From Larix kaempferi (lineage: Eukaryota > Streptophyta > Pinopsida > Pinales > Pinaceae), in contig BSBM01000232.1 in assembly GCA_027924585.1 (NCBI GenBank), positions 28,654,001-28,718,000 of the forward strand: a stretch of 64,000 bases of DNA. The letters are read 5' to 3'. The translations under genes were made by a program, and so were the position numbers. The notes under the pieces are model-generated. The model did no database searches. It was not told the origin of the DNA and saw only the letters and a program-made list of their open reading frames with translations. Each line of letters starts with the position of its first letter. Within the stretch, counting starts at the first letter, position 1. This document shows positions 23,762 through 34,105 of this stretch, piece by piece.

Positions 23762-24406
23762 TGTTGATGTATATGTAACTTCGAAATGTATTTCACCCAT
23801 GTATTTCATATATGTATTTTGTACTCCTATAGAGATGGTATTATTCCTCTATACAGAAGTGTTTGTATTCCTATAGAGATGTTATTATTTCTCTATACGG
23901 AAGTGTCGTCATTTATATTGTAAGTGTCGTAACTTATACTTGATGGGTTATTAGACCACCCTATTGGGGGTCGACCATGTGGGTCAAAGGTTTATTAGAC
24001 CACCCTACTGGGTGTTGGCCTAGTCAGCATTATGTTAAGTGGTTAAGTTGAGGCCGACCTAGTTGAGTAAAGGTCAAGTCAAGTTAGTGTATAAATAGAG
24101 AGTGTGTCTCTCTCATTTTACACATTCTATTCTCTCTCACTCTCGGGAGAGTGGCGCACTTGTGGAGGAGGAGAAGCTGTTGCTAGGAGATGTCTATCTC
24201 TTATGCTTGGGTGGTATCATTGCTCTATATATCTCTGAGGAAGTTATTGGGGTTTTTCACCTTTATGGTTTTCCCCAAGTAAACTCTGTGTCTCTTGTGT
24301 GCTTGCATTATTGTGTCCATGCTTGATATGTTGTAGATTTGCTGTACATGTTGCTCTCTCAGTTAAGATCCTAGATCAAATTGAAGTAAATTCTGAAAAT
24401 TTAACA
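23762..24406 (+). repeat. 5' LTR of copia 1
   Basis: Starts TGTTGATGTATATG and ends ATTTAACA. A TATAAATA box lies at 24090-24097, followed by a CT-rich TGTGTCTCTCTC stretch that probably marks the transcript start. Confidence 0.95.
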
Positions 24407-24420
24407 TGGTATTAGAGCTA
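24407..24420 (+). promoter_or_regulatory. Primer binding site of copia 1
   Basis: TGGTATTAGAGCTA directly abuts the 5' LTR. It matches the initiator-Met tRNA site (TGGTATCAGAGC) with a C to T change. Confidence 0.9.
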
Positions 24421-27150
24421 GCCTGAAAGAAGGCATGATATGGCATGTATGACACTTGTTGCACTTACGATGCTAGGGCTTGATATAGCAAAAACTAGTC
24501 ATCGTAGCACTTTCGCTATAAATCCATTTTGGCGAAGTTTTCGGATCTGAAACGTTTACAGGTCAACAATTAGATCCCCATGTACCTTGTGTACAAAGGA
24601 AAACCTACAATTCATTGTACTTTGTGATTTATGATCTGTACAATGTAGGGTTTCTGCCTCTTCCAAATCTGAGTCAAAAACAGGTGACCTTGGAAAAAAG
24701 GTCATAACTTGGGCTAGGAAGCTCCAAATGGAATTTCGTAAAATGTGATAGGTAGTACACAGACTTTAATATCTCAGGAAAAGTTTTCAGAGACCGAAGT
24801 TGAATCAATGACATGTGGAATGCCATACAAGTTCGCTCTCCTTTTTTTCCCATAAACAGGTCACGTTACGACACTTGGCATAACTCTCTCTTAGAGAATC
24901 CAATTGAGGTCAAACCTGTCGGGATGGAAAGATGACAGGTCGGGCTATCGTAAGAAAATTGTTTAGATCATGTGGATTGAAAATTTCAAAGTTACACTAG
25001 AAACAATTAGGTACATATTTCTGTCAAAGCATAATTATTTTTTGAGCACCTTCATTCATGGCTTCCAAAATTTAGGGTTTTGGATACAGTTGGAATTCTT
25101 GTAATCAGAGACCACGGCTGAATGCTACTCATCAAAATCGAAATTTAGAGACCAAGATCATAATTTTTGGTTGGGCAGAAGGCCGGGCTTGATCAAACCC
25201 TAGTTCAAGACTTTGATCAGAAAAGTGGAAAATTAGGGCTTCTGCAAAAATGGGAATTTTTGAAATCTGTGACCACGGCTGGAAGCTCCTCAGAAAAATT
25301 GAAGCTTAGAGCTTTGGATCAAACCATTTTATTGGGCAGAAGAGTGGGCTTCATCAAACCCTAGTTCGGGGTCACGTCCAGTGAATCCAAAAGTTTCAAA
25401 GGCAAAATTGAGGAGTGAAACTTTGCAGTTTTCAAATTCTGAATATACCAACTTGATCAGCTCATCAAGGCCCATATTTCTATCCTTTCGAAAGTTTGAA
25501 ATTCAAAGTTTGAATTTTTGGGGTTTCTCTGACAAACCCTATTATAGCTATAGATCCAGTTCTTACAAATCAAGTGGATTGGTTTTATCCTAGAAGAGGA
25601 TGGATTGGTCACCTGCATAAGTGAAGAAGTTCCTGTCTCAGAGGGAGATGAGGCTAAGGCCTTCCATAAGAAGATTACAAGCAATCTTGACAGGTACGTT
25701 TTGAATTTTGTTCATGGTTAAGTTTATGATATGCTTGTCTTCATATCATTACAGTACAATCTTGATTAATTACTAGACTTGTCGTATCACCTTAATAGAA
25801 GATATTCATTGATTAAGGTTTTGACACTTATGATTGTACTAATGCATTGTGATGTTGTATGAGGTTTATGTTGTTTGCTAACACAAAAGGTACACCAAGA
25901 AAGTCAAATCATGTTCTACTTCAAGAACATATGATCATGGTGACATGAAGACAAATATTCATCCATTGTCATGGATCACATAGAAGATCTACTTTCGAGG
26001 TATGTATAACTTGGTTCTACAATGGTTAACTTATGAGACATGCAGGTTACTAGCACAAGTCACTGAAGAGAACCAGAAGACATTATGTGGGTATGTTAGA
26101 CATAACTAGCTAGCATGCTAATCCAGGTATGTTTTTCCTATATCAAGCTAGAATCCTACATTGTGTTAGGATCTTATACTGTTGTGTTGTTGATAATGAT
26201 TATTCATGAAGTCATAGGTTTGAATAGTCATGGTTGTATGCATATTATGTTTCTTACCATAATTGATGATATGACTAACCAGAAGAATCATGAAGGTATA
26301 GGTTTGAGTAATCACGAGTTTATGCATTGATGATTTAACTAATCAAAAGAGTCGTATGATCAAATAAAAATATGCATGAGTAAAAGAAGACTTCCCTGAA
26401 ACCTTGAATACTAATGTTTATTATCTGTGAATGATCATGACTATACATGTTTAAGATTATTGTGTTTTGATAGTATTAAGATTATACTAATAAATGTGTG
26501 ATTATGTATGAGACCTCAAGGATAACACAATGATGATACTAATAAGCATGCATAGTGATTAAGGATGGATGTAAGTTCAAGGATAGGTAATCCAGGAAGC
26601 AAAGATCACGAGGGAGCACACTCCAGTTGTTCCTGCAAGAAAGCAAAGGAGCACACTTCAGTAGTTTCTGCAAGGATGCAGATATTCAAAGGGAGTTGAC
26701 CACTTCTCACAATCCACATCAGAATGGAGTTGCAAAGATTCAGAGGGAGTCCACCCAGCAACCAAACAAAGATAAGTGTTTCTTACATAATTTTATTCAA
26801 TGATGTATATGCTTATGTTCCTAGAATTAGGTTGTGTATTATGCATATTAGAATAGTTGCACAGTATACTACTAATATACATGGGTAAGTGGCCTATGGC
26901 ACTGTACAACATTCCATTACTACTTATCTAGAATGAAACCTCTTTGCTGACATGTTAGGAGTTGTGCACACTCTTAACAATGTTCTGGTAGAGATTGGAA
27001 GGCATCTAGAAAGTTACGGAATATGGATAAATGTTGTATTGAAGCATTGGCTAAGATAATTGCATGACTGTATGACATATTTCTTTATGTGTAAGAATTT
27101 GTTCTGAAAACTATGAGATGTTTTCTAATCATGCAATTTAACTTGTTGTG
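24421..27150 (+). other. Copia 1 internal region without gag
   Basis: Gag would be expected here but I see none. Two diverged direct repeats lie at about 25090-25210 and 25250-25375 (sharing ACCACGGCTG, GGGCAGAAG, and CATCAAACCCTAGTTC or GATCAAACCCTAGTTC). A shorter duplication lies at about 26205-26330 (CATGAAG, ATAGGTTTGA, TGATGAT). Near 26715 the words HNPHQNGVAKIQRE recall the end of copia integrase (usually PHTPQQNGVAERKN). The region is otherwise non-coding. Confidence 0.6.
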
Positions 27151-27152
27151 TA

Positions 27153-28050
27153 GGAAAGATCGTATACCATCACCTACAAAAGAAGGACTACAACATTTGT
27201 TCAGCAACAAAGTTATCTATTAACAATATTGAAGATATTGAAGTTCCCAGGATCTGGGAAGAATGTCATGATCAAGGAGTACCATTCGATCATGAAGATG
27301 TTTGGGATACAGTCCCAAGACCTGAAGGGGAGTCTGTAGTGACTTCCAAGAGAATATACAAGATCAAGCATGCTGCAGGTGGTAGCATAGAGACTTTTGC
27401 TCCTGTAGCCAGATACACTTCCATTAGATCAGTACTTGCTCTGGCTGCAGTAATGAAGTGGAAGATACACCAGATGGATTTCAAGACAGCTTTCTTGAAT
27501 GGTGTAGTTGAAGAAGAAGTGTATGTGGAGTAGCCACTTGGTTTTGAGAGACATGACAGGGAGTCATATATGTGCAGAATCTTGTATGGTAGGATAGACA
27601 ACCTTCTATCCAGTTTGGGCTTTACCAAGAGTAAAGCGGATTCCAACCTTTACTACAAGGTTAAGGAAGGGAATCTTGTGATTCTACTCCTGTATGTGGA
27701 TCACCTGTTTGTAATAGGAGATGATTTCTGACACGCAGCAGAAGCTTGCTGCCAAGTTCGAGATGAAGAACTTGGGGATGATGCATTATTTGTTTTTGGC
27801 ATGGAGGTGTGGTAGAGTGCAGATGGAATCTTCCTTGGACAAGGGAAGTATGCAGTAGAGATCCTGAAGAGGTTCAGGATGATGGACAGCAAGGCTATGG
27901 CCACACCTATGGCATCGAACCTGAAGCTTCTGTGTGATGCTTCATCTGATCCGGTTGATATCACTATGTATTGTTAGATGATTGGGTCCTTGATGTACTT
28001 GACAAACACGAGACCAGATATTTGCTTTGAACACATTGAGCCAGTTCCTA
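27153..28050 (+). pseudogene. Copia 1 reverse transcriptase, internally deleted
   Basis: Reads YKIKHAAGGSIETFAPVARY, WKIHQMDFKTAFLNGVV and EEEVYVE-stop-PLGF, then RIDNLLSSLGFTKSKADSNL and ILLLYVDHLFVIGDDF, in which the usual YVDD is YVDH. It continues FRMMDSKAMATPM and MIGSLMYLTNTRPDI. About 20 residues are missing between GSIE and TFAPVAR, and the LKQAPRAWY segment is missing before RIDNLL. Stops sit where Gln is usual (VEQP, VWQS). Confidence 0.88.
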
Positions 28051-28640
28051 ACGGATCCGAGGAGTGTTCACCTAGTTGCTGTAAAGCATATTTAGAGGTA
28101 CCAGAAGGATATAGTTTATTATGGGCTCAAGTATGATGTGAATCAAAAGTTTAACGTATAGGGTTATGTTGATTTAGATTGGGCAGGCAATGTTGCAGAT
28201 AAGAAGAACACTCCTAGGTGTTGCTTCAGTATGGGTTTAGGTGTGATCTCTTGGTTCAGCAGGAAGCAGTCCTGCGTAGCACTGAGTACAGCTGAGGCAG
28301 AGTATGTTGCAGCCTGTTCAACTAGTTGTGAGGTAGTATGGCTTTAGAAGCTACTGTCTGAGTTATTTGATCTCTCGTTGGATGCTACTGGTATCTTTTG
28401 TGATAACCAGAGTTGTGTGAAGTTGTCCGAGAACCCAGTGTTTCATGACAGGTTGAAACACATAGAGATCAAATATCACTATATCAGGGATATGGTGCAA
28501 AGAGGAGCTATGAAGCTCCTGTACATTGCGACAGATGAGTAGATTGCAGATGTGCTGACGAAGCCACTAGCCAGGGTGAAGTTCGAGTACTTCAGGGAGA
28601 GGCTTGGTGTTCTTCAGATTGATGAAACTTCAAGGAAGAA
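28051..28640 (+). pseudogene. Copia 1 RNase H
   Basis: Remains across frames of the copia RNase H. Words visible include GVISWFSRKQSCVALSTAEA-like sequence (28237-28298), a stop in WL-stop-KLLSEL, then DNQSCVKLSENPVFHDRLKH (28402-28460), IKYHYIRDMVQRGAMKLLYI and TDE-stop-IADVLTKPLARVKF. The interrupted positions are normally Gln. Ends about 28640. Confidence 0.85.
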
Positions 28641-28764
28641 GTGATGGGCACATTTGCAGAAGCCATTCCAAGCATGTTGGTAGGAGGATCCTTCACATGG
28701 CTATGGATGTAAGCGCTGGATGATGAGCATTAGGACGATGCTCCAATTACTGCTCTGTATGTAC

Positions 28765-29130
28765 GCATCATGTTGGATGCTGGATATGATCAGTTGGATC
28801 ATTTATATGTATATGTATGTATGCATCATGTTGGATGCTGTATATGATCAGGAGGATCATTTGTATATGTTTTGTATATGCATCATGTTGGATGCTTGGA
28901 CCATGTATCTGTATATGTATCAGGTGGATATTGTGTATGATCAGGTAGATCATGTATGTTGATATGTATCAGGTATGATCAGGTGGATCATGTTTTGTAT
29001 TTGTATCAGGTGGATCATGTATGATGATATGTATCAGGTAGATACTTGGTATGCATCAGGTAGATGCATTATATGATCAGGATGATCATGTATACATCAA
29101 GATGATGTATGGTGAGTATCAGGTTGATAC
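28765..29130 (+). repeat. Array of short hairpin motifs with covarying stems
   Basis: At least twelve imperfect palindromes of 13-16 nt in 366 bp, spaced irregularly. Examples: GCATCATGTTGGATGC at 28765, 28823 and 28880; GATCAGTTGGATC at 28788; GATCAGGAGGATC at 28846; TATCAGGTGGATA at 28918; GATCAGGTAGATC at 28939; GATCAGGTGGATC at 28977; TATCAGGTAGATA at 29032; GCATCAGGTAGATGC at 29053; GATCAGGATGATC at 29075; CATCAAGATGATG at 29095; GTATCAGGTTGATAC at 29116. The first and last bases vary together (G-C, T-A, C-G). It lies between RNase H and the 3' LTR of copia 1. Confidence 0.85.
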
Positions 29131-29160
29131 TCTGTGGCCGTGGACAGGTTGTGCAGATAA

Positions 29161-29757
29161 GCATATAATAGCGCCCTGGGAGGTTTGCAGATTCTCTTGC
29201 TAGGTTTTTCCGCTAGCATATAATAGCTCCCTGGGAGATTTATCAAATGCTCTTTCGAGGTTTTTCTTTGGGAGGACATATAATAGTGCCCTGGGAGATC
29301 TGCCGATAGTCTTGCAAGGTTTTTTCGCTGGCATATAATAGCTCCCTTGGATATCTGGCAGATGCTCTTTCGAGGTTTTGTCCTATGGCATATAATTCAG
29401 CCCTGGGAGATCCGATAGGTTGAGCTGTGTGCTCGTAATAAGTCCTGGGATGCTCTTGCAAGGTTTTGCCATGACCACATGTAATATCACCCTGGGAGAT
29501 CTGATAAGTTGGGATGTGTTCCCGTAATAAGTCCTGGGATGCTCTTGCAAGGTTTTGTGGTGACCACATATAATAGCGCCCTGGGAGATCCGATAGGTAG
29601 AGCTGTGTGCTCGTAATCAGTCCTGGGATTCTCTTTTGAGGTTTTGTGGTAGGGTCACATGTAATAGATCCCTGGGAGATCCGATAGGTTGGGCTGTGTG
29701 CCCGTAATAAGTCCTGGGATGCTCTTGCAAGGTTTTGTGACGCACGTAATAGGTCTT
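29161..29757 (+). repeat. Minisatellite in the 3' region of copia 1
   Basis: Tandem units that each begin CATATAATAG or CACGTAATAG-like and contain CCCTGGGAG and TCTTGCAAGGTTTT or TCTTTCGAGGTTTT. The first four units are about 57 bp; the next four are about 90 bp because a second GTAATAAGTCCTGGGATGC segment is added. The longer unit thus appears built from two diverged short ones. No coding potential. Confidence 0.85.
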
Positions 29758-29989
29758 TAGGATTCCACAGTATGGCCAGTGATGACGAAGACCTACAGGT
29801 GGTGGACCTACATCCAGTATGAAAAAGGACTGGCTCTCTAGAAATTCCTATGATGAGTAGATCCAGAGATTGATTGAGATAGCAGCAGCAGTGATGATGA
29901 CGATGATTCAAGGATGATGATTTGCTGATGATGATCCAAAGAAGAAGACTTGTGCTAGCAGACCTGTGTCGAGAAATACCTTCCTAGTT

Positions 29990-29998
29990 AAGAGGGAG
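29990..29998 (+). promoter_or_regulatory. Polypurine tract of copia 1
   Basis: AAGAGGGAG directly before TGTTGATG of the 3' LTR, the standard plus-strand primer site. Confidence 0.85.
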
Positions 29999-30644
29999 TG
30001 TTGATGTATATGTAACTTCGGAATGTATTTCACCCATGTATTTCATATATGTATTATGTACTCCTATAGAGATGGTATTATTCCTCTATACGGAAGTGTT
30101 TGTATTCCTATAGAGATGTTATTATTCCTCTATACGGAAGTGTCGTCATTTATATTGTAAGTGTCGTAACTTATACTTGATGGGTTATTAGACCACCCTA
30201 TTGGGGGTCGGCCATGTGGGTCAAGGGTTATTAGACCACCCTATTGGGTGTCGACCCAGTCAGCATTATGTTAAGTGGTTAAGTTGAGGCCGATCTAGTT
30301 GAGTAAAGGTCAAGTCAAGTTAGTGTATAAATAGAGAGTGTGTCTCTCTCATTTTACACATTCTATTCTCTCTCATACTCTTGGGAGAGTGGCACACTTG
30401 TGGAGGAGGAGAAGCTGCTACTAGGAGATGTCTATCTCTTATGCTTGGGTTGTATCATTGCTCTATCTATCTCTGAGGAAGTTATTGGGGTTTTTCACCT
30501 TTATGGTTTTCTCCAAGTAAACTCTGTGTCTCTTGTGTACTTGCATTATTGTGTCCATGATTGATATGCTGTAGATTTGTTGTACATGTTGCTCTCTTAG
30601 TTAAGATCCTAGATCAAATTGAAGTAAATTCTGAAAATTTAACA
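29999..30644 (+). repeat. 3' LTR of copia 1
   Basis: 646 bp, nearly identical to 23762-24406, with the TATAAATA box at 30326-30333. Followed by the TATCA target duplicate at 30645-30649. Confidence 0.95.
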
Positions 30645-30764
30645 TATCATACATATTATATTTTTATATTCAATATTTTGCATCAATTTAGAGTGTAATA
30701 ATATACTTTCACGTTAAGTGACTATACATTTGTATTGAATTTTAATTTTATTGTCATCAAACAG

Positions 30765-31857
30765 CTGGTCAAGACTGGGATGCAATTCATTTATACATCG
30801 CAAACAATCTTGACTGGATGAAGGTATGGATCGAACGATGTGAACAATCTAGTCATGGAATATCATGGGAAGGTGTGGCTTCATTTGTTAAAGTTGCACA
30901 TCACAATAGAGATACCAGTCTAACACAAAGGGAAATCGATTTAGCAAGAGGTTTAAAAGATAAGCAGGTAAGCATATTAATCAATCACACTATTTATTTT
31001 TCTGTAAAAAATATTGTCGTTGTACACACTGATTTTTTTCCCTGTTATATGGCATTATAAACATGCACTAATTAATCATAAATATTGGATCATTATGTAA
31101 TCTTTTCATGTATGGCTTGTTGTAGGTAAAACACCATAAGGCTATGTGGTGCAATGGTTGTAGATATCACATCAAAAAGTTGGATGACAGGAATAAAACA
31201 TCGGATTGTGGGATATCTGCAGTCTTTGAGGTGACCAATGTATCTTCTAGAAGTGATAGACATCCATAGCTCTCTGAAAATCGATATTATGGGTATATGG
31301 AAGACATTCTTCAGTGTGAATTTAACTCCTTCAAGGTATTTCTGTTTGTCTTCAAATGGTACATGTGTCGATTGAATCCATGTGATCCAGATAAAACAAT
31401 TATTGAACATGATAATGGATTTACCATGGTAAATACAAGGTTGTTTGAGCCAGGAACAGAGCCCTATGTTCTTCCAACCCAATGTGAACAGGTATTTTAC
31501 TCTAAGGTTCCAGGTAGAGTGGGTTGGTCATTTGTTGTGAGACATGATCCAAGGGGAAGGCCGATAAAGTATAACATAGATGAAGGTAATGAAGAAGTTC
31601 TCAAAGAAGAAGACATCGTTGAAGATGATCATGCTCAACATGAGTTAGATGATCATGTTCCAGAAGAATATGTAGAAGAATTTCTTGAATCAGATGATGT
31701 ATCAGACAATGTCCATGAAGATGATATCGATGATGACATGATGATCGTAACTGACATCGACAACGACGATGATATGACCAATCCTTACAATGTTGAATCT
31801 GAATCATCAAATGATACAGATGATTACTCGGATGGAGAAGATGATGAAGTCCATTGA
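30765..31857 (+). pseudogene. CACTA transposase 3' exons: DUF4216 and acidic tail
   Basis: Exons 30765-30967 and 31126-31857, beyond the copia insertion. The first reads IHLYIANNLDWMKVWIERC and DLARGLKDKQ. The second has NRYYGYMEDILQCEFNSFKV, LFVFKWYMC, GFTMVNTRLFEPGTEPYVL and CEQVFYSKVPGRVGWSFVV, the DUF4216 domain that normally ends TNP2 proteins, then a long Asp/Glu tail to the stop at 31857. One in-frame TAG (SDRHP-stop-LSENRYYG). The pairing of these exons with those left of 23717 shows the copia is intronic. Confidence 0.88.
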
Positions 31858-34105
31858 AGTGTAATAATATCTTCTCCATATATTTTGAATATTTAATATT
31901 GCGATAGAAATATTGAATTTTTTTTCCGGTACGTATAATAAATTAACTGTTTCTTAGTGTTTTCTTCCATTTTCCTGTATGTTATAATTAGAAACATTTC
32001 TTGTTATATAGTATGACAAAAAACAAATTTAATTTTTTTGTACATAGATATTTTTGTCAGGTTATGGGGAATTGAGAGTGATGTGAAGGGGGGGAGGGGC
32101 CATAAGAGCTTCCACCTTCATGTGGTTGGACCTGTTTAGTAGAGAATATTAAATGATTCTCAAAACAGAGAGAAGCTTATAAGTACTAAGAAAATGCACC
32201 TCCTATTTGTGCTAGAAATTGTACCTAGACTATGAAGGTACAAGCTAGGACAATCGTAGGCTTATGAACCTACAATGTGTAGGTCTATGACCCAATCGTG
32301 GGAAACTTAATAGGTTTATGAACCTACAATGTATTGGTTGCATATCCCTAGATATAGGAAACTTGGTGCAACATAGGAATTAATAATCAAAAGTTGAAAT
32401 TGAGGAATAGTGTAATGTCAAAGTATTTTATAATTCATTTAGTGGAGGATTTTCCCTCTAAAGATGTTACAAAGGAAAGACTTGAAGTACTACTACGAAA
32501 TCCAACACTACAAATGCTTTGCATCAAGGCAATTCAATGAAGAAAGTTTGTTAGGATGTCTGAGAATTATCATCCATACAATTCTTAAGGTAGGTTTCCT
32601 TATCCTATTGCATAGTAATGTAATATTCTATGATAGTTTGGTTCTTGTTGCAAAATTATAAATATTGTTAGCTGGATGTTCACCCTTGAAGTTAATTGTG
32701 TTAAATGTTGTTATATTTTTACTATTGTTGACTATATTATTGTACTTGTAATTGCCCAATTTATTGTTGTGGTGATTTGATTTCTGATTTTCATGTAGAA
32801 AAGTTTGAATGAACTCATATCTAGTCAGGAATTGCCGTTAATCTCAAGCAGAACCACATGCCTTGTTTCAAAGTACATCAACTATTGTACAAGTTTTTTT
32901 TCCCTTTGTTTTAGTGATGCATATTCATCGAACTATAATTATCATTGAAATGCACTAGTATCATAATGCAATACAACACAGGGTGTATAGCAGAGAGAGT
33001 TGTTCAAGAGTACAATTGAAAATTAGTGCATGAAAGCTCTACTATTTTAACATAAACTATAGCCTTATATTAGTAGCCACTATGAAATCTACTAGGAAGG
33101 GTTAGGAAATGAAGCAAGGCACCTAGGCCACTGCAAGGCAAGTCTAGGATTCCTAGCATGCTTCAGTATGTCTACATATTTCTAGAGTTTGAAAACTAAT
33201 ACCATAGCTCATTTGACCTAGAACATAGCATGAGGGTTTGAGACAACAAAAGTGAAATGTTGTACAAGGGTTTCATATATAGAGTTACCATATTTAGTCT
33301 AACAGGCCATTTGACAAAGCCTATAGGGATCAAGTCTATTTGTTTTCTTATGTGGTGCAAGTATAGAGGTGCTCCTGTATTTGGTTCAGTAATGTAACTC
33401 TCCCTGCAAGAAGAATACAATAACCCATACTTGTATTAATTTGTTCATAAAAATTTTGGTATTAAACACTTGGAATCCATGTAGTAGTTGCACCAGCATT
33501 TAATCCAATGAGTAAATGAAGGTAACAGCTTTTCCAAGTCAAAAGATTATTGGTCCAACCAAAACAAGTCCCTTGAAGAGACACAAGATATAAATCATGA
33601 AACAAATTTGAAGAACTGAGATATAAATATATAAAAGACATACATAAACCATAAACATTCATAAGCAAAGCACTGGCTTTGTCCACAACTCATAAGAATT
33701 CACATGAATAAAACTTTAATCAAGAAATGAAATTATAAGTTGAGTGATCAAACTGGCCATAAATAAAATCAATAAAGAGATAATAGTGGCTTATATATGT
33801 ATTCAAATCAGTCTCGGTCTTCAAAAGAACGTACACGAGATTAATAAGTATCAGTTTGAATATACATCAATGCATTTAGCTTTATAGCCCTTCTCGAACA
33901 AAATGCCAACCCCATTGGTCTAAATTTTCCTCCTTTTATCATTTACAAAATAGGGTAGTTTCATAACTACTTTTAGGTTTAGTTTCAAGGTAGTTACATT
34001 AAGTAGTTGTATGCTAACTTCGAATATTTAAAGACAATATACTATTAACAACTAAGTACATGATAACAAAATGAAATACTTGAGCAGCTGGACATTAGGT
34101 GGCCT
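31858..34105. other. Non-coding region downstream of the CACTA transposase
   Basis: AT-rich and without recognisable genes. An internal direct repeat at about 32225-32380 repeats GAACCTACAATGT and GGGAAACTT or AGGAAACTT words. A 54-bp segment at 33536-33589 recurs at 39092-39144 with few changes. A frame near 32445-32560 (LVEDFPSKDVTKERLEVLL) looks protein-like but I cannot identify it. Confidence 0.5.

Larger units (their letters stand above)
23762..30644 (+). mobile_element. Copia 1: Ty1/copia element nested in a CACTA intron
   Basis: 6883 bp, with LTRs of 645 and 646 bp that are very similar to each other, a PBS, a PPT and a perfect 5-bp target duplication TATCA (23757-23761 and 30645-30649). 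Only pol remnants are left: a trace of integrase, RT with internal deletions, and RNase H. Gag is missing. Between RNase H and the 3' LTR lie a hairpin array and a minisatellite. It must have relied on other elements' proteins if it moved in this form. Same strand as the host transposase gene. Confidence 0.95.
19131..31857 (+). mobile_element. CACTA (En/Spm) DNA transposon, right end unresolved
   Basis: Begins with the CACTA-type terminus CACTAGTGGATTTGAACC at 19131, preceded by TCC, and a subterminal region rich in CGTCGGAT/TCCGACG words. It contains a plus-strand, intron-rich TNP2-type transposase gene (19793-31857). A Ty1/copia element (23762-30644) is inserted in one of its introns. The stated end is only the end of the transposase gene. 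Two candidate right ends are discussed in the findings. Confidence 0.85.

Noticed and set aside
28720-29911. Long frames across the hairpin and minisatellite arrays, including a 222-codon minus-strand frame
   Set aside because: They arise from the tandem repeats; the repetitive peptide has no domain and the arrays sit outside pol.
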